DNA of 64,000 bases, taken from positions 186,001 to 250,000 of the forward strand of contig JADLZK010008794.1 of assembly GCA_015847255.1 (NCBI GenBank), given 5' to 3'. This document shows, piece after piece, positions 22,641-34,863 of the stretch; positions within the stretch are counted from its first letter, which is position 1, and the number at the start of each line of letters is the position of its first letter. Below the pieces are notes generated by a model, which worked only from the letters and a program-made list of their open reading frames with translations, ran no database searches and had not been told where the DNA came from. The position numbers and the translations under genes are program-made. Source of the stretch: Hyparrhenia diplandra (Eukaryota > Streptophyta > Magnoliopsida > Poales > Poaceae).

Positions 22641-24005
22641 CTATTCCTTGCTTCTTGTCGCCTAAAATTTAAAGACGTAATGGATCGGTGCTTATGCTTT
22701 GCTTCTTGGCACCCTTTACTTGTCTCTTCCAAAGCATCATGTATTGATCTTTGATAAAGACCGGGCCGGGACAACCATATTGCCCAGCTAGCAGTACCAA
22801 AAGAGAGACATATACGTACCGACTCCTGACAGCTTTATTTGTGAGGGCATGAGCAATGGAGGCTAACACTTTTAGTGATTTCGGTACAAATAAAGTGGTC
22901 CACATAGACTAGGAAATGTTGAGACTACTATTCACACAATGCAAATTATTACTACTTGTGGTTTCCAAAGGGACCATTTCCTTTCATCATGTGTCACTTT
23001 TATTTCCTCCGCCTCTTCTTTTTTAGCATAGACCACCTTCTCTCTCCTTAAGCATATGTAGCTTCTACAGACAACTATGACACCTCTAAAGCACCTACTT
23101 TTTTTATCCGATCCTACATGGACCTTGAGGCTACTAGTAAAAGCACTGCATTGGGGAAGCCCTGAAGAGCTTCAACACAAAGTTGGTTTACTGCTAATAA
23201 ACGCTATATATCCCAGAGGCAACTCTACAAAGAACTGGTTGGTCATTCACAAGTGCACGATATCTACAAATGGCTGTGAGACTGCTTTTGCCAACTTAAA
23301 CATAAGGTCTTCTTCTGGCTGTTGATCAAAGATGATGGAATAAGCACAAGGAATATTTTGCAAAGGAGGAATATGTTTCTGGAGTCATATAACTGTGTGC
23401 TTTGCAATGAGATTGTAGAAGAAACTGTTAAGCACCTATTTCTTCAATGCAGTTTTGCCAAGCATTGCCGGAACATCTTGAATCTGGATATCCCCATGCA
23501 CACAAACTTCCCTGACATTGTGGACCATTTCAGAAACAAGTTACAGACCCAATTCTTCATGATAGCCGTGATTCTAATGTGTTGGACAATCTGGATGGCA
23601 AGAAATGATCTGATCTTCAAAGGATTTCGTCCAAATCTGGGGACATCCAGAAGCTTCTTCCGCAAAGAACTCATGCTTTTGATGCATAGAGTTAAGCCGA
23701 GGCTTTCACTTAACTTTGAGCAATGGACACAAAATCTGTTGTAATTGTTAGATTGTTTTTTATTTTCTTTGTCTATTTCTTTGTTTCTTAAGCCAGCCCT
23801 CTCCTCCCCGGCTTCTCCTTTCTCTAAAACTTGTTTCAGTTTTTTATGCATTCTTTCTTGTAGGGGCCTTTGCCCCTCCAGTTTGCAAATGGACTATTGA
23901 TGGGGGTGTAGACTGCCAAATTGGTGAATAAAGCACAATTAGGATTCCCTTGTTTTCATTTGAGATTATTTATCAAGCGTTTGATGACATCGATATAAAG
24001 GTACT
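22640..24005. repeat. Dispersed host repeat, copy A
   Basis: Shares several blocks in the same order with copy B (25150-25465 + 47239-47361 + 51588-51660) and in part with copy C (63060-63390). Shared blocks include TTGCTTCTTGTCGCCTAAAA, TGCTTTGCTTCTTGGCACCC, CCCAGCTAGCAGTACC, GAGCTTCAACACAAAGTTGG, ATATCCCAGAGG and TGATGACATCGATATAAAGG. It has no Harbinger or CACTA insertion and so supplies empty sites at 23195-23197 and 23935-23937. It does contain a LINE fragment (23225-23880) missing from copy B. I do not know what the repeat originally was. Confidence 0.75.
23225..23880 (+). mobile_element. LINE fragment: 3' end of ORF2 with zf-RVT domain
   Basis: From about 23290 the frame reads CQLKHKVFFWLLIKDDGIST and then NCVLCNEIVEETVKHLFLQC. 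This gives the C-x2-C and H-x4-C spacing of the reverse-transcriptase-associated zinc-binding domain (zf-RVT) of plant LINEs, followed by MCWTIWMARNDLIFKG. The stop is at 23742-23744, with a pyrimidine-rich 3' UTR after it. The RT and endonuclease are absent, so it is 5'-truncated. Its borders coincide with the break in homology between repeat copies A and B. Confidence 0.75.
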
Positions 24006-25149
24006 TCAGCTTCAAACCAAAACTCTCCTTTTAATTTTTTTAAAATAGTTGCAAGGTCATATAGGCTGAACTCTTCATTACTACAATATCAAAAACAAAC
24101 CATGGCACTTAAAATGTTGATTTTACTCTTTCAAAGAATTATGTATGTAGTAATATTTGTTAATAAAAAATAAAGTGCTTACAATTAAACGGTCAATTTA
24201 GATGTTACAATTTTGAGGTCGAAATGTATATATAAATTTGAGTAACAACTTACGTAATTTGTTTTCATGGACTACCTTGCTAAACTAATTGAAAACTCCA
24301 TTTAGAGTCCATGTTAATCCTAGAAATTCTCATGAAATCAGAAAAATTTTCAGTCATCATTTTGGAAGACCCTAATCATCATTATTGACAATATTAATTA
24401 GACACATTCTAAACAAAATCTACCTTTACCATTAATTAGTCAGCATGATCACACAATGTGTATATTTTACCAAGTTACTTTTTTTATTTATTTATGAATA
24501 GTGGTAGAAGCAGGCAATTTAGAAACATATTGGTGTACTTTGAAGTTATGTTAATTACCTCATGTTGTAATCATGTGTCATGAATCAAGGTTTTGGATTT
24601 ATTTTAACTTTTTAGCTGTTTTAATCTTTTACATGTTAAATTGAAACTTCTACATATGTTTTAGATTTTTTTCTTTTGTATTATAAAAATAAAGATTCCA
24701 GGTCCTATGATGCATTCTTGGTTACTAGAATGGTATAAATAATCGTGTGAGCCACCATCATGGCATACTAACCCAGATCCGAGCTAAACTCAAACGGAAA
24801 CCTCAATGCATGGTTCAATAAAATGTATGGGGCATACTTCTTTTGTTTTAAAATATATAGAAGGGATTTCTAAGTCTGCCCAATGTACGTGAATTTAGCC
24901 AAATTTATCGGGTCCATCATCGACCCTGATATAATGTACAGATCTAAAGCACTACTAGAACTTGGGAAGACATTTTATATAATGAAGTTGCCCCATTGTC
25001 GACATGACGATGTTCTCGAATTGATTCGTTAAGTTTAACTTAGGCTAAGCAATTATAAGTTTGGTTAAATTTATAGAGAAGAGTATGGTCGGCAGCAAAC
25101 AAGAGGGATGAACGAAGTATGGCTTTCAATTCGTTCGTTCACCTCCAAA
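24006..25149. other. Non-coding stretch
   Basis: AT-rich intergenic DNA between repeat copies A and B. I see no ORF, RNA gene or paired repeats in it. Confidence 0.55.
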
Positions 25150-25465
25150 TTAAAGCATATCCTATTCCTCTGTTGCTTCTTGTCGCCTGAGATTTAAAAA
25201 GTAACGTATTGGTGCTGATGCTTTGCTTCTTGGCACCCTTTAATTACTTGTCTCTTCCAAAGCGTCATGCATTCCATGAATTCCTGATCTAGCTCTTTTT
25301 CTAAAGATGGTTGAGCGTCACTAGCGTAGGAATATTGGTCTTTGTTAAAGACATGGATAACCTTGCATTTGCCCAGCTAGAAGGACCTAAAGAGACTGCT
25401 GATGGGGTCCTGACAGCTTTATTTACCCAATGAAGAGCTTCAGCACGAAGTTGGTTTACTGTTAA
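25150..25465. repeat. Host repeat copy B, part 1
   Basis: Aligns with copy A around 22640-23194 with internal gaps (TTGCTTCTTGTCGCCTGAGA, TCTTGGCACCC, GAGCTTCAGCACGAAGTTGG). It ends at the TAA target of the Harbinger-like insertion. Confidence 0.75.
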
Positions 25466-25639
25466 GAGCAACTCCAGCAGGGCCCCTACTTAAGCCCCCA
25501 TAGCTAAATATGGGGTCTCAGGCCAAAAATCCAACTCCAGCAAGGTCCTACTACGGACCCCAAATTTATTGGGCCAACAAAATCCACCCCAGAGCCAACA
25601 AATTTGTTGGGTCACCCCCGGCCCCCATCCTGCCTCATG

Positions 25640-26270
25640 TCACGTGCTCCCTCCCTCCGTGAATGCTAGGCAGGGGCTCTCTCCCTCACGTTGCCCAGCT
25701 CCATGGCGGCAAGCCGTCGGAGAGGCTTCTCCTTGGTGCAGCCCCCGCCCCGGCGAGCTCGTCCCGGACATGGTGCCGCCCCGCCATGGCTCGAGCTTGT
25801 CCCTCTAGCGAGCACCTCCCTCCGGGGAGCACGGGAGCACAGGAGCCATGGCCGCGGCAAGCACACGAGCACGGGAGCCATGGCCACGGCAAGCACGCGA
25901 GCACGGAGCCCGGCGGCGAGCATGCGGGAACGACACCCGGCGGCGTGGCCATGGCTACGCCTCCCTCCGCCATCGGCGCTAGAGCATCCCTGAGCGTGCC
26001 TCCCTCCGCCGGCGGGAGCAGCTCGGGCGTGCCTCCCTCCACCGCTTCGGGCGCGCCTCGCTCAGCGCCCGGCGAGATCTGTGTGTGAAGGAGTGGCCAC
26101 ACGGGAGCGGCGCCCCGGGCCGCCACGCCGGAGCTGCCCCAACCATGGCCGTCGTGGCCCTCCATCGTATGGGAGCAGCCCGACTGAGCCTCCCTACGCC
26201 GCGCGGGCACCCTCCGGCCTCCCTCGCGCGCCCGACGGGTTTTGCATGTGAAGGATGGGAAGAAACATTT
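25640..26270. other. GC-rich core of the Harbinger-like element, possibly captured coding DNA
   Basis: A sharply GC-rich block rich in CG, unlike the AT-rich ends. Long open frames exist on both strands (for example 25663-26088 plus, 25686-26210 minus), which is expected from base composition alone. It holds a roughly 32-bp tandem repeat at about 25850-25915 (GGAGCCATGGCC ... GCAAGCAC). No protein family is recognisable. Confidence 0.5.
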
Positions 26271-26326
26271 GACTCAATGATGCGTGGGTCCCTCATGCCA
26301 TTGTGCGCTAATATGGATTTGGGGGC

Positions 26327-27988
26327 TATTGGCGTTTCTTAGCGCAATCACTAGAAACAGGTTTAGAACCCATCCCTAATGACGGCGTCTCGAAACGTGC
26401 CGTTGATATCTCTGAGTGGAACCACCATGTCGGTGATAGCACTAGGTCAATCAACGGTGATAGATCTTGCCATAGTTGATATTTCATCCGCAAGCGCACG
26501 GATCTATCATTGTAGCATTTCACCCGGAAGTATTCAGGGTATCGTTATTTATATTTTCCCAAAGGAAGGCTTGTGTATAAGAAGCTAGCATGGCATCTGA
26601 ATAATGGAATGTGTGTACGCTAAGTCCAACTTGATCATAACAGGGGTAAGTAATATGGTTTATGGATAGTGTGACACACACATAGGAATCCACCTTAAAG
26701 GATAAAGAAAATAAATAAAGAATAAATAAATAACCTAATGGAGTAGCCTAATGTATCTAGTCATGGTCATACAAATGAATAGTTAGGATCATATGCAACA
26801 TGATATAAGAATGGTTAGATCTAGGATAACAGGGAGACCTCCCGGATACCATCCGGCCCAATGGAAGGCATTTACGAACTCCTACATCACATGCGAACGA
26901 GGGGGGATTACAAGGGACGGACAAGGCTGTCACGACCCTGCCGCCTACCCCCACGACCGTGGCATGCTATCATATCCACAGGTGTCGTAATATTCGGGCA
27001 CCATGCCCGCATATTAGAGCACTAGTCTTGTCCCCCTAGGATCCCCACCCTACAGATGGACGGACTAAGACAAGAGCAAACCCGAAGGAACAACGAACCG
27101 TTATCCCACCTCTAATCATGTTAAGCATACGATGATCGATGAAGAACGAATATGAACATGTTAAGATCATGATATGCAAACTATATACTAGTTCATATAT
27201 CAACACTATAACATGAACAAGACTATACTTTAATTCATAAGTTAGACCATGAACAAAGAAATAGAACTTGCAAATAGAAGAAAGATCCATCGAGAGTATA
27301 TATTACCAAGGCACTCTTTCTTCTAGGAGACAAGCCCTCCTTGTAGCTCTTCTACTCCAACTCTAGCCAAAGAAGAAGAAGAAGAAGAAGAAGAAGAAGA
27401 TGGTGGTAGAGAGTGAGGTGGTAGTGCTGTAGGTGAACTCCAAATGGTGTGTGTGGAAGAAGGAGGAGAGGGGGAGCTACTTATACAAGTGGGAGAGGGA
27501 CAAAAGTACTAAACTACCCCTAAACCGACCTTGGCAACACGTCTAGGTACAATGGATCGGCCACTCCACCAGCGCACCGCCCTCCACGACAGTTAATGTA
27601 CCGCCACGCCAAACCTAGGCTCGAACCGCCTCAGGATGGGTGCGGCCGCACCGGGTGCGCCCGCACCCCCTAGGCTCGGCTCGGCCCGGGTCTCGGTGGG
27701 GTGGCGTTGTTGGGCCTGAAAAGTGTGCTGGTGGTGTTTGCTCGGCCCATCTCTGGTATTTCGGTCCATTTCACCCCTGGGCTTGTAATCTTCTGAAGTA
27801 CGTTTTCCAGGGTTGCGCCTTTTGGTCGTATTTCCACCTTTTTTATTATAAATCCTACAAAATACATTTTGGACACTACAAGTGAAAATATGTAAGTAAT
27901 AAATGTATGTGAGTATGAAAAGGTATAGTTTCACCCCCTTTATGGTAGAATGTTGACGGAAAAAATATGTCGTTAGTGACCGTCAACA
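26327..27988 (-). repeat. 3' LTR of element B (left copy)
   Basis: 1662 bp, partner of 45463-47116. It starts TATTGG where the mate has TGTTGG, one mutation of the terminal dinucleotide. It carries about ten GAA units at 27371-27400 against about six in the other LTR. The other differences I can see are mostly transitions of CG-to-TG/CA type. Confidence 0.93.
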
Positions 27989-28008
27989 AACTCCCCCAAG
28001 CTTACGCT
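27989..28008 (-). other. Polypurine tract of element B
   Basis: The minus strand reads GCGTAAGCTTGGGGGAGTT beside the left LTR, sharing AAGCTTGGGG with element A. Confidence 0.72.
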
Positions 28009-29380
28009 TTGCGCGTCCTCGAGCAAAAGATAAGTATTTGGTTGTTGATCAGGAGTTGCTACTATGCCAATTATATTTTACAAGTGCCAGGTTTATAACA
28101 AAATTTTCTGCTATAATTTGAATAAAATGGCACGTTTATTCACCCCCTATTACCTTTCATTGTAGTGGGGCTTTTGAGCCGTCTTCGAGTCTTGGGTGGT
28201 TGCCTGATAGAACGGTTCGACGAGCTCGCTTATCTTTTATTCTTTCGAGTAACTATCAATCCAGAGGTTTTTTTTTTTTGAAATATTTTTTTTGCAAATA
28301 AAAGTAGTTCCTCAAATGATCACTCGATCGCTCAATATTTGTTAGTGGTTGATCCTCACCAAAGGCTTAATCCTGCCTTTCTTTTTGCCTACCAACTAAT
28401 GAAGCTTTTTGTGGAGTTCTGGGTAGGAAAAAGAGTGGCATACTTGTATCATGTCATGTGCCCCCTCGTCAAAGGCCAAACCACTAGGAGAGACTAGTCA
28501 TATGCTTTGATCAAGAAGTGCAAAGTGTGTGAGATAAATATATGTTTTTGTATTTTGGTGGACTCCAAGTATCATGACTCTCTCTTGTTTTTTTGGATGA
28601 AGGAGGTATGGGCTACCTTTATCTCTCTCTTTTTTTTTGGACGAGTACTGACTTCCTCGTCTTTATTGGGACATTTGTCCATCTTTCTTTCTTTTCCCTC
28701 TTTTTTTTAGCATAGCCCATACTTCTCCTTTTTGTAACAAGAATTTTTGTGAGAGAGCATGATAAAATGAATGGAGTTTATCTTTGGTGGATGGAAGGGT
28801 GCATGTTGTGCGCGATTCTCAGTGTGAGAATCGGCGATTTATTTCTAGGTGTACGTGTTTCTTTATCATGGGCATATGAAAAGAATCTCAACATGGGTTA
28901 CGGCTTTTTGAAAAAGGCTCACCATGAGAACAAGTATCATATGACTAAGATTTTCAATAATGATCATATCATCTTGTCATATGGCTTTGGTGGGATGGTG
29001 CATATCATTGAGAAACTTTGAATTTTGAATTTTGAAAAGAAATCTCCGGATGTCAAGTCATTCTAAGAATAATGTCATAGCAAGCTCATTTTACCATATC
29101 ATAAGCGGCAACAACTTAGATCAGATAAAGCTTATGCAAACCACATGAATCAGGTTTTTCAAGGTGAGATTAAAACTTAGCCACTAAACTCAAACTTTAT
29201 AGAAATTTAAGTTATAAACTAGGCATGAGGCAAAACATAAGACAGAGCAACTATTCATCATTTCAACAAGGGATTAAAACTAAACATTTTCATAGCTCAT
29301 ATGTATAGGCATGAAAGCATGAGAAGAGCTACTTATTCTATTTTTGATTTTTTATGCAATTTTCTTTGGAAATTTAAACA
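28009..29380. other. Non-coding 3' region of element B
   Basis: AT-rich with pyrimidine runs (28266-28290, 28630-28640, 28690-28710). A rearranged relative of element A's 55-bp repeat lies near 28600-28725. No conserved protein is visible. Confidence 0.55.
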
Positions 29381-29464
29381 TGCTAAATAGAAAATAAAAT
29401 TTCTTTGAAAATAAATATGCAATGCAATGATACCTGCGGGGTCCTCCCCAAGCTATCTGGAGGC

Positions 29465-31154
29465 CTACCGATCGGGTCGAAGCCTTGGTGCCTCGAATGC
29501 ATCCTCGCGTGCATTGCGGGTAGCCATGTTAGCCTCAAACCTGGTTCCATCGTTCTTGGTTTTGATACTCCCGTTCTGCTGCCATTGATGAGTGTTTTGC
29601 ACATGAGTATTGAGTGTATGCTCAATGTTCTCAGTGCGAACGTCGAGGTTCTGCAGCTGGGTGTTGATAGCCTCCAACCCATATACTGATGGCCTGAGTT
29701 GCACTTGTGGAGGCATATCATCGGAGCTGCTGGAGAAGTCAGCCCTGTTGGCCCTCCATGCTTCTGAATCTCCTTCAGGCCACTCTGATGGTGCAGGTGT
29801 CTCAGGCTGGGGCTCTCACCTAGGATCATACCCGAGTATAACCCCCGGGGTCCCCATAGGATAGAGCCTGCCGCTCGGAACATCGTGTAGGATGTGGTGG
29901 TGGCGTGAAGTATCTTTGCATGTGAGCTTGAGCCGACCTGTTCTCGGCGCTGCGTGTGGGCGCTAGGGGCTTCCTTCTGCGCAAGCTAGTAGCGATCTCG
30001 AGCTCAAATGTTAGTGGATGGCTTTTTATACAAGCTGTAGATCCGGGTTAGGTAACGAATCATAGTTGTATAGCCAGAGAAAGTGTAACCAAGCTCTCCT
30101 GTAGGTAGTGTCTTTGCTAAGCGCCCTAGGACTAGCTGCTCAACAGTCCAGTACTCACGGGGTGTGGGAATGTACTCTATCTGCATATTGTCCAATGCTC
30201 CAATCGCAGAAGCGATGCGTGTGACAAGTGATGTGCAGGTAACTAGAACAGCAACTTTAGTGATAACATGAAAAAGGTTCGCACATCTCTACCCTTTGGA
30301 GCTACTTTCACTTTGTGGACAATGGCATAGAGAAGTTTAAGTTCAGTCTCATTCACCCATCTAACCCCGTGCCTAGGGAACAATGCCAAGGACATCCAGC
30401 GATGAATGAATCTAAGTGATGGGTGCTGGATCTGTGAGTGACGAGGCTTGAAGATACCGATCTCATGAGCATCGGAAATATCTTCCCAAAACTGGTGTCT
30501 AACGAAGCCGGGCAAAACATTATCCACATCTAGTGCACATCTATAACTAAAGCCCAAATGACTAGCTAATTCCGCCCACTTAATATGATATGAACGACCA
30601 AAAAGGCAGAAAGAAATTCCTAGCTTGTCCTCTACCATAGTGCATAGAAACTGGATTGTCAGGAGGCGAGAACCTTCCTCCTCGAGAGGGGAAAATCTTG
30701 CCACCCAACCGCTTTCCAAATGATAGGAAATTCTTCGTCCATACCGTTTGTTCGAGGAGGGGGGGTCAATTCGGGCGTGTGTTGGAACACACGATCCTTG
30801 AGTAGGAGATATGCTTGCATCTCCCGGTCTCCCCTGATGTCGAGGTATGGCGCGTCGGCCGTCGATTGTCGGGGGAGTTTGAGCTTCTTCCTCCCGGCCG
30901 GGTGCAAAGATCTTCTTGCATGGGGAGCCTTCTTGTTCGTCGAGGTTGAAGGCGAGCTTGTGCTTATGCGTCATGAGCTTTGTCTTGATGACCGCCTCAA
31001 CCCGCTGAGAGCTTTTCCGACTCGCTTTATGGCTATTGTAAAAACGCTTGAGCAAAACCCCGGGTGTGCAAGGGTTAGATGAATGTATGAACTTCCACAC
31101 CCGTGATCTTGCTGGACACAATGTTTTTGGTGGTGAAAATGGAGTGTAGAACAA
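29465..31154 (-). pseudogene. Extra Athila-type ORF of element B
   Basis: The longest piece (30243-31154) reads ISFCLFGRSYHIKWAELASH, LGFSYRCALDVDNVLPGF, FWEDISDAHEIGIFKPRHSQ, IQHPSLRFIHRWMSLALFPR and LLYAIVHKVKVAP. This resembles the plant Athila ORF-1-type protein family as I know it; the assignment is from sequence style, without a search. It continues in other frames at 30004-30195 (EYWTVEQLVLGRLAKTLP) and 29465-29716 (a coiled-coil-like tail, LQNLDVRTENIEHTLNTH). It lies where an envelope-like third ORF is found in some Athila elements. Its role is unknown. The chain is broken by frameshifts. Confidence 0.65.
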
Positions 31155-31224
31155 GGTGGGAGAGAGTGTGAGAGTGAGAGTGAGTTGAAATGGAAGGTGG
31201 GTGCTCTCTCACCGGCACTCGGGC

Positions 31225-31232
31225 TATTTATA
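31225..31232 (-). promoter_or_regulatory. Candidate internal TATA box for the extra ORF
   Basis: The minus strand reads CTATAAATAG at 31224-31233, about 80 bp upstream of the first in-frame ATG at 31154. It is followed by a pyrimidine-rich CTCACTCTCAC leader of the kind seen in plant 5' UTRs. It is well separated from the LTR promoter, so the ORF may be transcribed on its own. Confidence 0.5.
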
Positions 31233-32920
31233 GCCGAGCAAACAGCCAGGGCGCGCACCATGCAACGGCTAAGAGCTGTTGGCGAAGGCGGGGCCCACGC
31301 GGCGCCAGCAGGGGTGCGGCCGCACCGCCCAAGGCTGCTGCTATCGAGCCTTGGCGGGCGTGCTCAACGGTCACGAGAAGTTCGTGATCGTTGTTTTTGT
31401 CGCGCTGCTTTTGGTCGTTTTCTCCCCTTTTTGATTTTCTCCAAAAATTTCAAACTTTCTCTTTTTTTAGATACTTGAAATTTTATTTTAAAAATATTTT
31501 CTTGTATATTTTTATTTAGGAAATATTTTTGTCTTATTTTTCATAAAAGAATTTATTTTATCAAAATTTATTATTTTGATTTTCAAAAAAAGAATTTATT
31601 TTATCAAAAGTATTTTCAAAAATACTAGTGTGTACCCCAGCGCGGGTAGGATGACACGTATTTGTTGGCAGATGTCGTATCCAACAGATTGGACTGCAGT
31701 TGCGATCTATGATTGGAAATAATATGTATATATAGTTGTCTTGTAGCAGTTTGGCAAATTGAGGAATACTTGACAAAATATATCAGAAAGAGGATTCAAA
31801 CAAAATTACAATGGAGAATATAGATGTTTTAGTGCTATTATGGGCAGGTGGCAACAGTGGGACGATACTAATCCTGCATATATGATGAAGAAAACAACGC
31901 AATATTGTACTTGTTTTGACTCCAGGGATTGGTTCCTGTATACAAATATGAAAGCATGTTGGTAATAAAAGTAAAAGGTGAGATATGTAGCATTGTAGAG
32001 AGAAAGGGGGATCAATACAAAATGGTGTCATACTATGTAGCAAATAAAAGTTGAGTTACATAAAGAGGGTATGAACACTATGTATGCTGCGTACAACAGA
32101 ATAGACTGAAATAGAGAACGGTTGCTACCAAATGGTTCATGAATCCACGTATGTGCATTGAAAAGTTAGTTGGACTAAAAAAACAGAGGCATGTATTGTT
32201 AAATAAACCTGTGTTCATTGGTGTGACTGCATTTAACAGTAGAGCAACAATAGCAATATCATCAGATATGAACACATGCAACACGAAAAAGGAATATGTG
32301 ATTGTGGTGGCGGTGACACCTCTACAGATGTCTTAGAGATGCATAAGTGTAAAGGACTTTTGTAAAAAGGCATTTTAAGCAGTTAAGCAGTTGTTCCATG
32401 GCAAAAGGGAATGTAAACACCTGTAGAGTCTGTGTCGACAGAGTTTGTTTCCTCTGTAGGAGGGATATTTGGCTGATTCCTGCGTGCCTGCCGGCGGCGT
32501 AGGTCCGGTGGTGGCATCATATTTTGATGGTGCTACAAAAGAGGTGGAGGAAATTGTTAATGTAGGCAACTGTAGGCATCATAAATCGAACCAAATCTAA
32601 TTTAATTTAATTTGAGGAATTATAGTATGGATGCACCTGGTGGTAGGTAGACCTCACAATAGCAATGGACTCAAAGTTGTCTGATGGACAGTGTCATATC
32701 CTCGGCTCAAAGTGCTTTTTACTCGTTGTTATTATACACCGTCTTTGCTAGTGTGGTCTTGATGAAACCTCCTGTTGCAATGGTGACCATTTCAGAGTTG
32801 ACAAACTCTAGGCAAAAATATTAAAAGAACTGTACACATTTAGTAGTTACATACGCCATTCCGTAGGATATAGGAATATTTGTCCTACCAAATCTATGTA
32901 CTCTGTTTTTTACGCAAAAA

Positions 32921-32921
<1 letters not shown>

Positions 32922-32950
<29 letters not shown>
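32922..32950 (+). repeat. Homopolymer of 29 guanines
   Basis: An uninterrupted G29 tract preceded by an A run and followed by CGC. It lies in the Helitron interior. Such a run can fold into G-quadruplex and is unstable in replication and sequencing, so its exact length should be doubted. Confidence 0.9.
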
Positions 32951-32951
<1 letters not shown>

Positions 32952-34099
32952 GCTAAGATGAGTATGAGTCTCTGTAATTAATACCTTTTTCGAATTAGGC
33001 ATATAGAGTTTCGATGCCATAGAGCCCCATGTGATCCAGCAATTAAGAACTACTGACATAAACCTAATAAGAGGAAACAATAAATATGTTCAATAATTGA
33101 ATATCATTTAGAATTCAATAATAACCTGAATCTGTTGAATCTAAAGCATACTGCTTCTAAATTATGCACCTTGATATACACAAAATTACACATTAGCCGA
33201 AGCAACAATCTGTGTACAGTTAAGAACAAAAACAATATGTGTTCTCCATAAGGTGAAATAAATAGAAACAACAATTCAGTAATTGAATACGATATAGTGT
33301 GGAGAAAGTGTGATAACAAAAGCATTTGTTTGTTTTTCAATTGCATATAGGTATGATAAAATTACTCACGTCAGCATCGTAAAAGTCTAATGAATTGTGG
33401 GAAGTCCGACTAACAGTACACCACATTGCTGGTGTGTCCTTACTGGATACTAAGAGCACTTGAAGAAGGTTTGGTATTATATTTAAAGTTAAGTTGAATT
33501 GGCCAATATCTGCTAGGGAAAGTTTGTTCAGCTTCTTAGCAACAGTTATGCACATAAAACATTAAAGTAACCTTAAATCTTTTCAGCTGTAGCTATGCGC
33601 ATAAAACAGTTAATCTATAGTATATAATTAAAAAATTAACATGGTAAGGTATATGATGATTACATAGTAAACGCAACAGAATTTGCCACGGGCTGAGTTT
33701 TCATGAACCCCTTTGGCCATTCAAATTCTCTGAATCAAAAAACAGTCGATAAAGGTATTTTTTTTGTTTTGGATAAAGAGAGTACTCACTTTCGGAAATG
33801 CATCGGCGGGAAGGATGGCGAGGTAATGCGACAGATCCGGGGCAAAGGGGATGCGACGGGGCTGCAGTTATTCAGGGTTTAGGAAAAAAAGCCGATCTCA
33901 ACTGCAATTACAGGGAGGTTGCTGTTCTGAAAACTACAAAAGAATAAATGTAATGCCTTTCTGAAGAAAGAGTTCTGGCTGGCCCAAATTGGCAATTTGT
34001 CAAACATGAAGTGAACATGAGGAACCAAATGACTTGTTGCCACATCTGAACTTATCACTGTGGCATTGTATCGAACATGATGGAGGCATGAATTAAATA

Positions 34100-34670
34100 G
34101 TAATCTATATCAAGGAGACCACCCGGGTACCTGCTGTATAGGGATGTCGTGGTGTGCAGCTTTGCAACGACCGGTGGGGGCGTGAGGGAGGTGGTCGGAC
34201 TTGGGCAGTGTCGGTGTTGGCGTCCTCCGCGTCGTTCGACGCCCGCGACGAATTGCTGCTGTAGGGGCGCTGCAAGGATGGACGCCGACGATTGTCCGGG
34301 ATTTGATGGTGCCGGCGGCGTGGGGTGCGTCCAGTTGGAGCGCGTGCGAGGGAGGTTGGGACGGCGGCGTAGGGAGCGCGTGCGCGTGAGGCGAGCACGG
34401 TGGTGGATTGTGGCCGGGTGCAGCGCCTGCGGGGGAGTTGATGCCGGCGCTGTGCGAGGCGAGGATGGCGGCGGACGGAGCGTGTGAGCAGGAGGGAAGG
34501 ACGGCGGGAGGTGGATCGATGGCGGCTGTCCGCGGAGCGGCCGAGGGAGCTTTTTTTTCCCGGTGGGAGCGGCGCTCGGGATGCAGCGGGAGGAGACGAA
34601 GAATCGGTGACTTTCGAGCTGCTTCTGTGGGGACATATGTTGGAGTGAACGAACGGCTGGTGGTGAACAA
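34100..34670 (-). other. GC-rich block near the Helitron 5' end
   Basis: Strongly GC-rich, open in several frames on both strands (for example 34110-34670 minus, a Pro/Ala/His-rich frame). The frames look compositional. It could be a captured 5' gene end (leader plus first exon), but I recognise no protein. Confidence 0.4.
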
Positions 34671-34863
34671 CGGTGGGATCCGACGGCCTGTAATGCAGAA
34701 CTGTTAAAGTACAGTAGTTATGTGAGGAAGGGCACTGTTAATGCACAGGGAAGGCTTCACCAGGATTGAAGGTTTTTTATAGATATATATATAAATGCCA
34801 ATTTACCTGTTGGCAGAAGGGGCATGTTATTTATAGTCAGCCCGCCTGACTCTCCCCTGTTTA

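Larger units (their letters stand above)
31625..34783 (-). mobile_element. Non-autonomous Helitron inside element B
   Basis: On the minus strand the element begins A|TCTATAAAAAACC at 34783. It ends with the hairpin TACCC-GCGCTG-GGGTA, then CACA, then CTAG|T at 31625. This is the expected TC start and hairpin + CTRR end between host A and T. The insertion sits just after the protease stop of element B. There is no Rep/helicase. The interior has a G29 run (32922-32950), a GC-rich 5' block (34100-34670) and a few short minus-strand frames (33337-33555, 32375-32569) that I cannot assign but that could be captured exons. Confidence 0.7.

Noticed and set aside
29383..29883. 166-codon minus-strand frame in element B
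   Set aside because: The overlapping frame 29465-29716 has the coiled-coil character expected for the tail of the extra ORF; this one is its shadow.
34055..34670. 186- and 193-codon minus-strand frames in the Helitron
   Set aside because: Pro/Ala/His-rich translations in two phases of a GC-rich block, with no conserved motif.
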